64,000 nt of DNA, from NCBI GenBank assembly GCA_963813895.1, contig CAWFAS010000004.1:434001-498000 (forward strand), written 5' to 3'. Below, piece after piece: positions 1-9,610 of the stretch (position 1 is its first letter; each line of letters begins with the position of its first letter). The notes beneath the pieces were generated by a model that did no database searches, had not been told where the DNA came from, and worked only from the letters and a program-made list of their open reading frames with translations. Made by a program: the position numbers and the translations under genes. This stretch comes from DASZWJ01 sp963813895 (GTDB lineage Bacteria > Pseudomonadota > Gammaproteobacteria > JAURND01).

Positions 1-1
1 T

Positions 2-202
2 CATTTAATCGATGAAGATTTTGCCAAGCATGGACGGATTGTTGAAAAATATGACCTATATCGTTGTAGCTCAAAGTTAACCATTCGCTATGGCTATTCC
101 AGCAATGAGGTGGGTTTCGGTTGGACCAATGGCGTCTATCTATACTTTCGGGATTTTCTAAACGGTGTAGAGGAAGAATCTGCTAAGCAGTTGGCGCCGT
201 GA
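2..202 (+). CDS. Alpha,alpha-trehalase (GH37), C-terminal end only
   Basis: Only the last 66 codons are in the window; the rest lies off the left edge. The reading frame carries EKYD followed about 25 residues later by GFGWTNGV. This is the conserved C-terminal block of family GH37 trehalases, which hydrolyse trehalose to two glucoses. E. coli TreA and TreF end in the same GFGWTNGV motif. The catalytic acids lie upstream and cannot be checked. About 18 residues follow the motif before the TGA stop. Periplasmic versus cytoplasmic location cannot be told without the N-terminus, so no gene symbol is given. Confidence 0.85.
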   Translation, partial: HLIDEDFAKHGRIVEKYDLYRCSSKLTIRYGYSSNEVGFGWTNGVYLYFRDFLNGVEEESAKQLAP

Positions 203-458
203 TCAAGAGGTATGCAGCTCTCCCTTTTGATTTTTTGTTTATGGCATCATCCCACGACTTGATCGGCGTTGTTGCATAATTCCTTCCGCCCACAGGGGAG
301 AAGAAGGAACAAGTATCTATAGCTTTCCTTCTTCTAACTACCCACTCAATTCTTCATAGAGCCAAGGAAGACGACTATATTAGTCAGGAAGATTGTAATT
401 TGGTATAAATGTTGGATCAAGCTTGATTCACATGCCACCGTCCATAAAAGGATTTTTT
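203..458. other. Intergenic region with a decayed repeat end
   Basis: No gene is seen. Around 265-285 there is a decayed copy of the GTTGTTGAATAATTC repeat terminus found elsewhere in the window. The stretch 447-452 (AAAGGA) is the ribosome binding site of the next gene. Confidence 0.5.
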
Positions 459-1250
459 ATGTTTGTACAAATTCTTTATTCTTTGCCTGCTTGTATTCTA
501 CTACCACTTTTATGGTTTTTTTATATATCTTATGCATTAATTGGCGGGTATATAGTCGAGCGACTTATGAAGAATAAATTATTTGTCATCGATAATGGTG
601 CTCTTGGCCCCATGGGTGGCTTGATAAATACGATGTTTGCCATACTGGGTGCATTTGTTGCCGTAAGCGCATTAACTACCTACCGAAATATAGAATCATT
701 AGTTCAAAATGAAGCAGCGATTGTAAGTGCCATTTACCATAGCGCTTCTGGTCTACCCGCAGATTCTCGTAATGAAATTCAATCCAATATCATTAATTAT
801 GCGGAGAAAGCGGTGAATGGAGAATGGCCGAACATGCGTAATGAAAAACTAGATTTGTCTGCCAAGATCTATTTAGAGGATATACTGCAAGAATCAAATA
901 AATATATTATAAACTCCAGCATTGATAATACCCTTTTTACAAAAATTATTGATCAAATTTTTTCCCTCTATGAAATTCATCGTCAACGCGCTGACAGCAT
1001 CAATAAGTCGTTAGAAACCACCACTTGGGTAGTATTGCTTCTCATTAGTGTGGTGGCAATATCTTTGAATTTTTTCTATGCTATGAAATCGCGCTATATA
1101 AGGTATATAGCTTTAGCGTCTATATCCCTGGTAGTTGCATCATTGGTATTTTTAATTATTTTGTACGATCATCCTTATCGCGGAGAAGTTTCAATCCGGC
1201 CCACGCCGTTAAAAGAGGTATTGGAGCACATTACCAGTCAGCATTTATGA
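459..1250 (+). CDS. DUF4239 (bestrophin-like) membrane protein
   Basis: A 263-residue predicted inner-membrane protein. Hydrophobic segments lie at about residues 3-26, 54-73, 189-209 and 214-237. A long soluble helical stretch separates the second and third. The block FAILGAFVAVSAL followed by a helix rich in E, N and A is typical of DUF4239, a family distantly related to bestrophin channels; its function is not established. The first in-frame start is a TTG at 423. The ATG at 459 is preferred because AAAGGA sits six bases upstream of it, and the TTG start would add a polar stretch before the first membrane segment. The gene stands alone, between the trehalase end and an integrase remnant. 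Confidence 0.7.
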   Translation: MFVQILYSLPACILLPLLWFFYISYALIGGYIVERLMKNKLFVIDNGALGPMGGLINTMFAILGAFVAVSALTTYRNIESLVQNEAAIVSAIYHSASGLPADSRNEIQSNIINYAEKAVNGEWPNMRNEKLDLSAKIYLEDILQESNKYIINSSIDNTLFTKIIDQIFSLYEIHRQRADSINKSLETTTWVVLLLISVVAISLNFFYAMKSRYIRYIALASISLVVASLVFLIILYDHPYRGEVSIRPTPLKEVLEHITSQHL

Positions 1251-1251
1251 A

Positions 1252-1380
1252 TCAAAGACGTTCGCTTGGGTCTACCCCCGTAGCCAATAGCTTTCTAGCC
1301 TCATCACGCAGTTCACGTGCTTGCTGTAGACTAGTTTCAGGGTAAATACCTAAAGAAATGCGTTTTTAATCAGTATCAAT
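1252..1380 (-). pseudogene. Remnant of a tyrosine integrase (DUF4102 arm-binding domain)
   Basis: On the minus strand the frame reads RISLGIYPETSLQQARELRD and then EARKLLATGVDPSE before a stop. This is the end of the N-terminal DUF4102 domain of P4-type tyrosine recombinases. A stop codon lies just upstream (IDTD, stop, KRISLG), and no catalytic domain follows. It is therefore a dead fragment of an integrated element. The better preserved fragment at 9264-9512 has a different sequence, so at least two integrases have been here. Confidence 0.75.
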
Positions 1381-1848
1381 CAAAACTGAATCAAGAAAGA
1401 TTTTTATCAGTTCTAACCAGGCAATTAGCCATCCTGGCTGACACTAAGCTTCATGAAGTGAGGCTAGTTATGTAGGAAATCAACTTTTCTATAAGTAGTT
1501 GGTTGTAACGGCTTTCACGTGCCCTGCCCCCTCCGCATGAACGCTCCTTTCGCTACCAAATCTTGCAATAACGCATAACATCCATGGCATAACAAGCAGT
1601 TAAAAGTAAAATCCATACACTTTCCATTACAACCATCGTTAGTATAAAAAATACCGGAAATTAGGGAAATTTAGACGCATTTAGCAGAGATGGGGGCTAT
1701 CAAATCAGCCAATCCCATCATGCACTATCGCTCAATTCATTTTGAATGCCGCGAAATCATAAAAGGCGTCATGCTAGCTAATGCCTATTTAAACGATCCG
1801 CTAAAATCCCTGCCGATTTGCACATTGAACAATTAATCTAATATGGAA
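1381..1848. other. Intergenic, no recognisable gene
   Basis: A 49-codon plus-strand frame starting at 1691 (MGAIKSANPIMHYRSIHFEC) has no recognisable family and is probably a remnant. No tRNA, strong hairpin or repeat copy was seen. Confidence 0.4.
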
Positions 1849-3714
1849 TTAATTGAATGGATTCGGATTTTCATTTGATCCATCCAACGAATTGGGTGGA
1901 CTAGCCGTGTCTTCAGTTGGGTTGTCTAATAAGAGTGGATTCCGACCGTCTGGGGACTTATGCGGCGAAATAGGTTGAGGAGATGCGGATGAATTAGGTT
2001 GCTTATCTTTGTCTGACAAGCTCTCATTTATCTTTTTGGTATGCTTCATCGTATCTAAATATCCTCTTTTATCAATAAGACAAGTATAAACACTAATAGG
2101 AGGCTTAATAGGAATAGTAGATCTATTATCGATTCCCGCAGCAACTTGCGCAGCGACTTGTGCAGCCAATCGCGGTAGCGATAATAACTTTTCGTCCATT
2201 TTCTTTTTTCTCGGTTCGCCCGCTTCATCTAAATTTTGTTCTTCCGCCTCTGCTTGCCGCCATAATTCTTCTAATGTCTTTGCCAAATATGCAGCCCCAG
2301 GACGTTTTTTAGGCTCTTTCTCTAAGCAGTTTAATATGATTTCCAATAAAGCGATTGGAAATCCCATGGGAAGGATGCTTTTTACGGTATTGTCATCGTA
2401 GCTTTTGCCGCGCAACTGTTTGAATTTCTCTAGTTCACCATATGTAACAATTTTGCCCAGTGCGACGCACAAGCAGATGTAACCAAAAGAAAGGATATCT
2501 TTGGCATAAGTTACTTCTGCTTGAATGAGCGACTCGGATGTAAAACAATCCGGCCTGCCGCCAACAGTAGCAAATTTTGATTTGAATTTTCTGGCACAAC
2601 CAAAATCACCGATTTTCGCTCTGCAATGAGCATCGACCAGGATATTCAGATCACCTAAGTCATCATGCACTATCTCCCTTTCATGCAGGAAATTAAGTCC
2701 CAAAGCCACATCACATAATAAGCGGTAGCGCTGTGGCCAGGTTAATTTAGTGCCGTCAGTAGTTAGCAGCATCTTCAAGTTCCTGGGGAATAACTCCATC
2801 ATCATCAAATAAGGATATTCCAGTGAGAGTCCCAATGTGGATACTAAGAAGGGGGACTGCAAGTTTCCCACAGCAGCTTCATTTTTTATTGATGTTATAA
2901 AATCAACGCCGTTCTTCTCCTGACAGTATTTAATAAAGCATTTAACAGCCACCGGTAGGCCATTATAGGTCCCAACTAATATTTTGTTAGACGAATTTAT
3001 GTGCAACGGGGGTGTCTCATTAAAAACCAATTCATTGCGGTTAAATGTTAAATTTCGGAGGTCTTTAGGTAAGGCGTCAGGTGGCGTTCCCTGACCAACA
3101 GATAGACGGTATAATCGTGACGCTTCTTTGGTGTCTCCTGGCTCATTACTTTTGACGGGTTCTACCAGCTTTTTACGGACCTTTTCACGTATATATCTTG
3201 TGGTGGGAGCAGACTTAAGAAAGTCAAGCAGGCGCAACCTTTCGTATGCATTTATTTGTTCTTCAGAGGGCTCGTTTCCATCTTGTATTTCTTCTCTCCA
3301 CGCTTCCTCATATGCTTCGGCCAAATCTGAACTATTAAATAAATCTAGGCCAAAAATATCAAGGTCGTTCTCAATGCTTTCCTCAATTTTTTTGTGTGTA
3401 GGCAGTTCTTTTAAGAAGCTACACAATCTTTTGTAAGCAGTTATTTTTTCAATACCTGGCGTACCTGCGGAACTCAAATAGGCATTAGCATATCCATCTG
3501 CTATTTGTGGTATGGTAATAGCGGTATCATTTACAGATATGCCTAAAGTTTTTAAATCAGCCAGTTGCTGCTTATCCAGCTTTTTTGATATAGATGTTGC
3601 GGAACTGAGTGATGATGTGTAGTAGATACTGCTGGAAGGGGAACTGATTTTCTTTTCCATTAAAATTTTTGTAAGTCCCACATAGTTATTTATTTCGCCC
3701 CTTTTTTCAGCCAT
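1849..3714 (-). CDS. Kinase-fold protein, candidate secreted effector
   Basis: A 621-residue protein with a central protein-kinase domain. In this numbering the nucleotide-binding lysine is in VAVK (K258), a matching helix-C glutamate is near 279, the catalytic loop is HDDLGDLN (350-357) and the metal-binding DFG is at 370-372. The catalytic Asp and Asn are present. The usual HRDLK is changed to HDDLG, and the APE motif is degenerate (TSESL). The N-terminal 230 residues are helical and unrecognised. The C-terminal 110 residues are Pro/Ser-rich and low in complexity. This is typical of kinases injected into host cells by Legionellales, but the secretion route is inferred. The ATG at 3714 was chosen because GAGAGG lies about ten bases upstream. 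An ATG at 3807 would read through a copy of the ATACCCGATACAC repeat. Confidence 0.75.
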   Translation of the reverse strand: MAEKRGEINNYVGLTKILMEKKISSPSSSIYYTSSLSSATSISKKLDKQQLADLKTLGISVNDTAITIPQIADGYANAYLSSAGTPGIEKITAYKRLCSFLKELPTHKKIEESIENDLDIFGLDLFNSSDLAEAYEEAWREEIQDGNEPSEEQINAYERLRLLDFLKSAPTTRYIREKVRKKLVEPVKSNEPGDTKEASRLYRLSVGQGTPPDALPKDLRNLTFNRNELVFNETPPLHINSSNKILVGTYNGLPVAVKCFIKYCQEKNGVDFITSIKNEAAVGNLQSPFLVSTLGLSLEYPYLMMMELFPRNLKMLLTTDGTKLTWPQRYRLLCDVALGLNFLHEREIVHDDLGDLNILVDAHCRAKIGDFGCARKFKSKFATVGGRPDCFTSESLIQAEVTYAKDILSFGYICLCVALGKIVTYGELEKFKQLRGKSYDDNTVKSILPMGFPIALLEIILNCLEKEPKKRPGAAYLAKTLEELWRQAEAEEQNLDEAGEPRKKKMDEKLLSLPRLAAQVAAQVAAGIDNRSTIPIKPPISVYTCLIDKRGYLDTMKHTKKINESLSDKDKQPNSSASPQPISPHKSPDGRNPLLLDNPTEDTASPPNSLDGSNENPNPFN

Positions 3715-3756
3715 AATACAAAACCTCTCAATTATTAAACTAATATTAGCATATAT

Positions 3757-3785
3757 ACCCGATACACTTAGGATTTCGGTGTTAG
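3757..3785. repeat. Solo end of the ATACCCGATACACTTAGGATT element
   Basis: This matches the terminal inverted repeat of the complete element at 46483-46775, including the following GGTGTTAGAGTAG. It lies just upstream of the kinase-like gene and could overlap its promoter. The other half of the element is missing. Confidence 0.7.
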
Positions 3786-3946
3786 AGTAGCTATCCGATG
3801 CACACATTTTGTAATTACTAGATATGCTGAGTACGTCGTTCCTGCTTTACCGAATCATCCTAAAATATCAGCCTATCAAGCAGGAATCTAGTGCCCATCT
3901 TTCCAACGGAACGCACAAATGCCAGTCATAACTGTTTATTGCTACC

Positions 3947-4157
3947 GTAACTATTCAGCACATTCGAGAATTGTCATTCCCGCTTTACAGAACTATCCAA
4001 GAATGATGGAATTTCAAGCGGGAACCTATTGCCTACCTTTCCATTAAAACTGCCAGGTGCAGTTAACAATTGGGTTATAGGTTCCCGCCTGAAAGATCAA
4101 CACGTTCGCTCCAAATTGTGCCAGCGGGAATGACATTTCCCTGAATTTGGTGAAGCG
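3947..4157. repeat. Palindromic MITE-like element, family D copy 1
   Basis: About 210 bp, starting GTAACTATTCAGCACATTCG and ending in an imperfect inverted copy. Both arms contain CATTCCCGCT. Near-identical copies lie at 6987-7200 (opposite orientation) and 57201-57415. It has no coding capacity. Confidence 0.85.
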
Positions 4158-4206
4158 ATATTATAGGAATTATTTTCCATCACGGCTGGCAAATGGCACA
4201 TTCAAA

Positions 4207-4953
4207 TGTCTCAAAATGAAACTGAAATAGATTATCGACCAAGCGACACTAGTTCTTCCACTCAATCTTCTTCCGACACACAGCATCTGGACATTTTAGA
4301 AAAATCCTGGAGAAATCTCCAGTTGAATTAATGAAAAATCGCGGTATTGCGCGAATGCTCGCCAAAAAACAATTCTATGAAGAATATCGTCTTCATATTC
4401 TCAAAGTGTTGAAAAAGTCCAAAGAATCTAACAGTCAGATATTTTTATCCTCTTTAGAAACAGCCTTAATACAAGCAGGTAACAATAATGATCTAGAAGT
4501 GGTGGAGCTTTTATCTTCCCTCGCGCCGATTTTAGCTTAATTGATTCAGACCGCTGCACCGCCATGGATCTGGCTGCCGAAAACGGTCATTTTGAAATTT
4601 GCGAAATTCTTGCAGCAAAAATGGAATCTCATGAAAATAATATCGACGAAAAACTACAAGTCACACAAAATAAAAATCAATTAATTTTTATATATGCTGC
4701 AGAACAGGGTGATAGCAAGACATTTACCCCATATCTCGAAAAAGTTGACGATGTTGATGTAAGGGATAAAAGGAGAATGACGGCCGCTCAATTGGCTGCG
4801 CGAAAAGGCCATTTTGATATCTGTGAAATTTTATTTAAAAAAACACAAGCTGCCCCCGGCTCTACTCCTTTAGATAATAAAGAAAGCTCTGCTGGATTAT
4901 TGGACTTTGTTAATAAGCAACTACCAGTCCTGCCTGCTGATAAGCGCACATAG
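4207..4953 (+). pseudogene. Ankyrin-repeat protein broken by two frameshifts
   Basis: Three frame segments join into one plausible protein. The first starts with ATG at 4207 (MSQNETEIDYRPSD, then a Ser/Thr-rich stretch) and fails near 4300. The second carries ILEKSPVELMKNRGIARML to ELLSSLAP. The third, back in the first frame, carries two good ankyrin units, DSDRCTAMDLAAENGHFEI and DKRRMTAAQLAARKGHFDI. The frame changes from 1 to 2 near 4290-4310 and back near 4520-4540. Ankyrin proteins bind other proteins and are common effectors in Legionellales. Either the gene is dead or the sequence has two indel errors. If only parts are expressed, they would be 69- and 129-residue pieces. Confidence 0.7.
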
Positions 4954-5265
4954 GATCATTAGTTTTATAGTCTACACGCACAGATTCAATCAATACCTCC
5001 AATTTTTGGCCAGAATTTATGCTTACTACACTGATTGCGGGCAGATGTGTCTGGTCTACAGTACAAATGCAAGGCAAAAAATGATCCAATGATCCAAGGT
5101 TTCTTTTTCCATGAGAATTTCCTCTTTGTTATACTCATTTCCATATAGATAAGGAATTATAACAAAGGGGGACTGAAACAAGAAAGCTTGATTTGAGACT
5201 CAACCTGCTCAATTGGAAAAGGAATCAAATGCGTTATTAATATTCGCGGCCTAAGGGGAATATAA
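4954..5265. other. Intergenic, nothing recognised
   Basis: AT-rich, with no repeat copy and no convincing reading frame. It separates the broken ankyrin gene from the converging MoeB-rhodanese gene. Confidence 0.4.
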
Positions 5266-6384
5266 TCAATATATTACAATGGATGGGTCAATTTGTTCCG
5301 CCCAGGCTATAATTCCACCTTTTAGAGTGAAAACCCGTTGGTAACCTTCTGCCTGCAACAATTTGGCGGCTATCTGACTCCGATTACCATGTTTGCAATA
5401 AACAACAGTTGGTATTTGCTTATTAAGTTTTAAGTGGGAAGGATCGTATTGAGAAAGGGGTAGAAATGCTCCACCAATGTGACAAATTGCGCGCTCATAG
5501 GGTTCACGTACATCCAATAGTTGCACTGATGCTGCTGAATCCCGTAACCAACTGGCCAACTCTGAAGGCTGGATTTCAGGTACCGTTCCATCAGAATTAC
5601 ATTCCCGCGAAGGTTGAGTGAATAGATCATCAGATAGCTGGCTATACTGGCAAAGCGGACACTGCGGATCAGAATGAATAGTATACTCATTAAAACTCAT
5701 GCAGAGAGCATCAAAGATCAATAAGCGCCCACTCAAGGATTGGCCCTTTTTGAGGATTAGTTTTATGGTTTCTGTTGCTTGGATTGTGCCCATAATGCCA
5801 GGTAACACTCCTAATACACCGCCGGCAGCGCAATCTGGCATTAACTCAGCGGGCGGTGGAGCGCGATATAAGCAGCGATAACACGGACCATCATCGACAT
5901 TGAAGACACTGATTTGACCTTGAAACTGAAAAATACTCGCGGAGACCATTGGTTTACCGGCACTGTGACATACATCGTTAATCAGATAGCGTGTTTCATA
6001 GTTATCGCTGCCATCCAGTACGATATCGTAATTAGCAACTAGCTGTTGCGCATTGCTGCGGGTCAAGCGCAGAGGATAAGTTTTGATCTCGATATGAGGA
6101 TTTTGTGCAACAAGGTGTTGTCGCGCGCAATCAACTTTGAGCTGTCCGATATCAGCATTGGTAAATAATATCTGTCGTTGTAGGTTGCTGATTTCTACGC
6201 GATCATGATCTATGATCCCGAGTTTTCCTATACCTGCTGCTGCCAGATATAACAGAGCAGGAGAACCTAAACCACCCGCGCCCACACATAGCACAGCTGC
6301 GTTTTTTAGTTGCTCTTGGCCAGTCTGATTAATGATCGGGAAATGGCGCGAATAGCGTAGAATTTCAGTTGGGGTTAGCTTCAT
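5266..6384 (-). CDS. ThiF/MoeB-type adenylyltransferase fused to rhodanese
   Basis: A 372-residue E1-like enzyme that adenylates the C-terminal glycine of a ubiquitin-like sulfur carrier (MoaD or ThiS) and, through rhodanese, passes on sulfur. The ATP-binding glycine loop GAGGLG is at 35-40, followed by IDHDRVEISNLQRQ (58-71) and QLKV. The paired zinc cysteines are CYRC and CPLC, and the candidate thioester cysteine is in PDCAAGG. The C-terminal 100 residues form a rhodanese domain with the active-site loop YCKHGNRS. This layout matches MoeZ/MOCS3/Uba4 rather than plain MoeB, which lacks rhodanese. No molybdopterin or thiamine genes are adjacent, so the partner carrier is unknown. It could serve thiamine, molybdopterin or tRNA thiolation. 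Confidence 0.9.
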   Translation of the reverse strand: MKLTPTEILRYSRHFPIINQTGQEQLKNAAVLCVGAGGLGSPALLYLAAAGIGKLGIIDHDRVEISNLQRQILFTNADIGQLKVDCARQHLVAQNPHIEIKTYPLRLTRSNAQQLVANYDIVLDGSDNYETRYLINDVCHSAGKPMVSASIFQFQGQISVFNVDDGPCYRCLYRAPPPAELMPDCAAGGVLGVLPGIMGTIQATETIKLILKKGQSLSGRLLIFDALCMSFNEYTIHSDPQCPLCQYSQLSDDLFTQPSRECNSDGTVPEIQPSELASWLRDSAASVQLLDVREPYERAICHIGGAFLPLSQYDPSHLKLNKQIPTVVYCKHGNRSQIAAKLLQAEGYQRVFTLKGGIIAWAEQIDPSIVIY

Positions 6385-6986
6385 AAATAAATATCAAAAG
6401 AATGGTTTTTCTCAAAATAGACATAAGAATTGTTAATTGTACATTCTTTGGTGTTTTTTTGATATTTTTTGCCCAACTGGTTTTTCAGATAATGATTTTT
6501 GAAAAAATCCTCGCTCCCCATTTTTTCAAGATGGGGAGTTCCAAAGAAATTATCTGAAAGTCTATAGCAAGCATAGCACCCGCATTCTTGTCCCATTTAC
6601 GGGCCAATCTCTCAAGCAAAGCCAGCGATCAGATACGATGAAGTTACTAATGGAAACCTCCAGTTTATGTTGCTATGATTAGTACAATGAAAGCAATGCG
6701 AATATCGGTGGCTTACGATCTATTTGAAAAAAACTAGCTTAAAAAATCATGATGGAAAGAATTACGTATATCCAATAAGCTTAAGATTTATGGTTAAAGA
6801 AGTTAAAAACCTCGGGAATCCCTTGATGTGGCTCACTTAGTAATTCCCATCTATACTTAATCGTATTATCAGCAATAAGAACGAATGCTTGCATTAAACT
6901 GGTAATTTAATTATTGGAAATATGTATGCTAGACCAGGTGCAAAAATGAAATCGGTTTAAAATACATATTGCGATGAAACAAAATG
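6385..6986. other. Intergenic region with a hairpin, no supported gene
   Basis: An imperfect hairpin (CTCCCCA/TGGGGAG) is at 6514-6538, nested in a wider AT-rich imperfect inverted repeat. A 71-codon minus-strand frame ends with ATGA overlapping the start of the MoeB-rhodanese gene, but its composition does not look protein-like. Nothing else was seen. Confidence 0.4.
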
Positions 6987-7200
6987 GTAACCATTCACCA
7001 AATTCAGGGAAATGTCATTCCCGCTGCACAATTTGGAGCGAACGTGTTGATCTTTCAGGCGGGAACCTATAATCCAATTGTTAACTGCACCTGGCAGTTT
7101 TAATGGAAAGGTAGGCAATAGGTTCCCGCTTGAAAGTCCATCATTTTTGGATAGTTCTGTAAAGCGGGAATGACAATTCTCGAATGTGCTGAACAGTTAC
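6987..7200. repeat. Palindromic MITE-like element, family D copy 2
   Basis: The same 210-bp element as at 3947-4157, in the opposite orientation. It starts GTAACCATTCACCAAATTCA and ends with the complement of GTAACTGTTCAGCACATTCG. It ends 33 bases before the next start codon. Confidence 0.85.
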
Positions 7201-7233
7201 ACAAAATGTTCATTCATCAAAGGAAAAATTATT

Positions 7234-8494
7234 ATGGGGAAAGACAATAGACCTGCAATTGAAAAATTGACCTGGAAGAAGGCAAGAGACGATGTAATTA
7301 AGGCTAATCCCCAGCTTGCTAACGAAATAGATAAAATTGATCCGGGAAATGATTTCCTTAATTTACCTAACCAAACAAACATTTTATCAACGACGTATAT
7401 TGAAAGATATTTGTTTAAGCAACATTGATAAATTCAAGGAAGAAGAGATTAAACGCTTAATAAACTGGTCAGCTCAGGGAGGTTACGTAGATCAAAAAGC
7501 TTTTGATGCAGCCGAACTATTGGAGATAATCAAAGATTCAAATAATCCTGTTGTTCCTTCTCAAAATAAACTCCATCTTGAGCGCACTATTTATTTTCGT
7601 ACTCTACCACGATCAATGCAATGCCAGCCTTTTATCCTTTATAAGGATTGGTTGCCTATTCAAGAAAAAGTTGCTTTGATTGCGCGATTATTTGGAAAAA
7701 ATTACCTACTTACACAACGTTTGGCCTACCTACTGACGATAACCTATAATATTGCTCAAAGAGAAAATAATCAATCAGAAGGTATATTTGGTTTGGGAGA
7801 TATTGTCACGCAGCAAAGCTGGCAAATGGAAAATGATTGTTTTGATAATGATTTAAAGCAATTTATCACACGACTTAATTGTTTAAATTATAGCGATGGA
7901 AAAAGTAGCATGGATTACTTGGTCTATCTGATGCAATTATCAGGATATTATAGCTACTACAAAAAACGCGTTGGCTTACAGTATTCTCCTGAAAAAAATA
8001 AATCTGTCGTATGTAGTGCATTTAAACAGTCAGATATTGATAAATATAATATTATGTATGCCATTGCTACTCTTTTTCATAGAATTGATCTAAAGGGCAC
8101 GCAAATTGGCTTGATCCCTGATCAGGTTGAAGTTGCACATTATGCTAATAAATTTCGTTTTAATCATAAATTATTAAGCACTCAAGCTATGGAAACCTGG
8201 CTGCAAGAAAATGATTCATCGCTGGAGACATTCTTAGCATTAATGGATTTAACCATACGCTTTGATTTTTTAGTGGTCAATAACAATGCTGACGCTATTG
8301 GTGCTTACCCATCTGGTCAAGATATTTGGTGGTTTTTAGATGCCTTACGTTTAACTGGTCTTTATCAAAAAGCAAAACGCTTATATATAGAGCCAAAAGC
8401 AATGACGCTTTTTTTGACTGAATGGAGTAAATTGAATATTAATACCCATGAATATGCAGTTATCATGGTTTTGAACAGGGAGAAGCGGAATTAA
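7234..8494 (+). pseudogene. Unknown protein, frameshifted near 7390-7420
   Basis: The first frame starts at ATG 7234 (MGKDNRPAIEKLTWKKARDD) and stops at 7428. A second frame, open from 7337, continues naturally with SNIDKFKEEEIKRLINWSAQ for over 350 residues. A single base change in frame would join them into a protein of about 420 residues. The opening TWKKARDDVIKANPQLANEI resembles the start of the protein at 43447-44778 (TWDQVREQVAKVNPEFARII, then a shared NPGK/DPGN turn), so both may carry the same N-terminal module. The rest is not recognised. Single-gene decay is the simplest reading; two overlapping genes or a sequencing indel are the alternatives. Confidence 0.55.
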
Positions 8495-8500
8495 ATCGCT

Positions 8501-8880
8501 TTATTTCGATGTTATCTGAGCAAGCGGAAAACGGCGCACTACAGCCAGGAAAATAAGCAGAAGTAATGCGGTGCTCAACGTAACAAGGCTGGTTTTTAAG
8601 AATGAATAAAAATAAATGGTACTATTGTTGGTCAACTTGATGTTGGCTGTCCCTGCAAATTGAGCAAGTATACTGCCTAGATAGCTGGCAAAAGCTATTG
8701 ATAAAAACCAGAATCCCATTAGCTGCCCTCGTAATTTTTCAGGGGCAAAGCGGGATACAGCTGCCATAATAATGGGACCTATGCATAATTCTCCAGCGCC
8801 TAAAACAAAATTCCCTGCCACTACACCAATTAATGGATAATTGATAGTAGTGTGCCATGCAGTACTATCGGCGGATAATG
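8501..8880 (-). pseudogene. C-terminal fragment of a POT/PTR peptide transporter
   Basis: The minus-strand frame contains VLGAGELCIGPIIMAAVSRF and then a motif of the type PEKLRGQLMGFWFLSIAFASYLGSIL. This matches the tenth-to-twelfth helix region of the complete POT transporter at 45025-46431 (LLSAGEVVIVPAIYTAVSDI, MMGCWFLFIGMGGYVSSLLA). The N-terminal two thirds are missing. The frame stays open to 8944, but beyond about 8880 the plus strand is better explained as a LuxR-type domain. This is a truncated, non-functional gene. Confidence 0.7.
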
Positions 8881-9111
8881 CAAATAAAATATATAACAGA
8901 AATTGAGCATCAAGTACTTTTAATGGTTTCTCAGGGTAAAACACACGAAGAAATTTCAGAAGGTTTATGCATCAGCCCTAAAACAGTTGCAAACAAAAAA
9001 TATCATGGCATGAAAAAATTAGGAATTAAAAAAATTGAACGGCTTATTGACATTCTTTTTGACTCTGAAAAAGGGCCATTAGGATTGATTCCTCTATTGG
9101 ATAGTGAATAA
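8878..9111 (+). pseudogene. LuxR-type DNA-binding domain fragment
   Basis: The frame reads ITEIEHQVLLMVSQGKTHEE and then ISEGLCISPKTVANKKYHGM, followed by KKLGIKK. This fits the LuxR C-terminal helix-turn-helix (LTxRExEVL, G-K-T-xx-E-I, S-xx-T-V, KLG). A short frame can start at ATG 8878, or 8857 upstream, but there is no receiver or ligand domain and no convincing ribosome binding site. It abuts the transporter stub on the opposite strand, so a deletion probably fused the two stubs. It could survive as a stand-alone small regulator of about 77 residues. Confidence 0.6.
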
Positions 9112-9263
9112 ATTCACCCTTTCTCACAATAAAAATTCCAAAATCATTTCATCAACCAAATACTCCCCACGAGCATTATTTCATCGTTTATTTCTCAAGA
9201 ACTATTAATAATTATCTCCTTTATATTTAAAAATTTTTCTAACTCTGATTTTTTACTCTGTAA

Positions 9264-9512
9264 CTATAAAAATAATTTATGGTCTGCTAATAATTTTCTG
9301 GCTTCATCAAGTTTTTCTCTAGCTTTGGCCAATATTACATCTGGATAAGCGCCAATGGAAAGCAATTTTTCTTTACCATCAAAACGATACTTAAAGCGCC
9401 ACAACTTTCCACCTGTCAGCTTAACAAATATAAACAAGCCTTTTTCATCGGTTAATTTATAACCCTTTTCTCGTGGCTTAGCATTACGAACAGTAGTATC
9501 AGATAAGGGCAT
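9264..9512 (-). pseudogene. Truncated tyrosine integrase N-terminus beside tmRNA
   Basis: An 82-residue frame starts MPLSDTTVRNAKPREKGYKL and continues with LWRFKYRFDGKEKLLSIGAY and AREKLDEARKLLADH. This is the DUF4102 arm-binding domain of P4-like integrases (usually about 400 residues). The catalytic domain with its RHRY residues is absent. The start is intact and faces away from the 3' end of tmRNA, 160 bases off, exactly where integrases of islands inserted in ssrA sit. It therefore marks a lost or decayed island. Confidence 0.85.
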
Positions 9513-9610
9513 GGGGGTACTCCTCTGAGCGGGAAGGCGGGTACCCCCAAAAATGCCCCCAAAAACTGCTGGATGTCAATAGACAGAAAGGGATTTCTCA
9601 GGACAAAAAA

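Noticed and set aside
4907..5092. 61-codon plus-strand frame after the ankyrin gene
   Set aside because: It overlaps the end of the ankyrin frame, its composition is not protein-like and it has no start signal.
6381..6596. 71-codon minus-strand frame coupled by ATGA to the MoeB-rhodanese gene
   Set aside because: It lies in an AT-rich hairpin region, has no recognisable domain and shows no good ribosome binding site. The ATGA overlap is probably chance.
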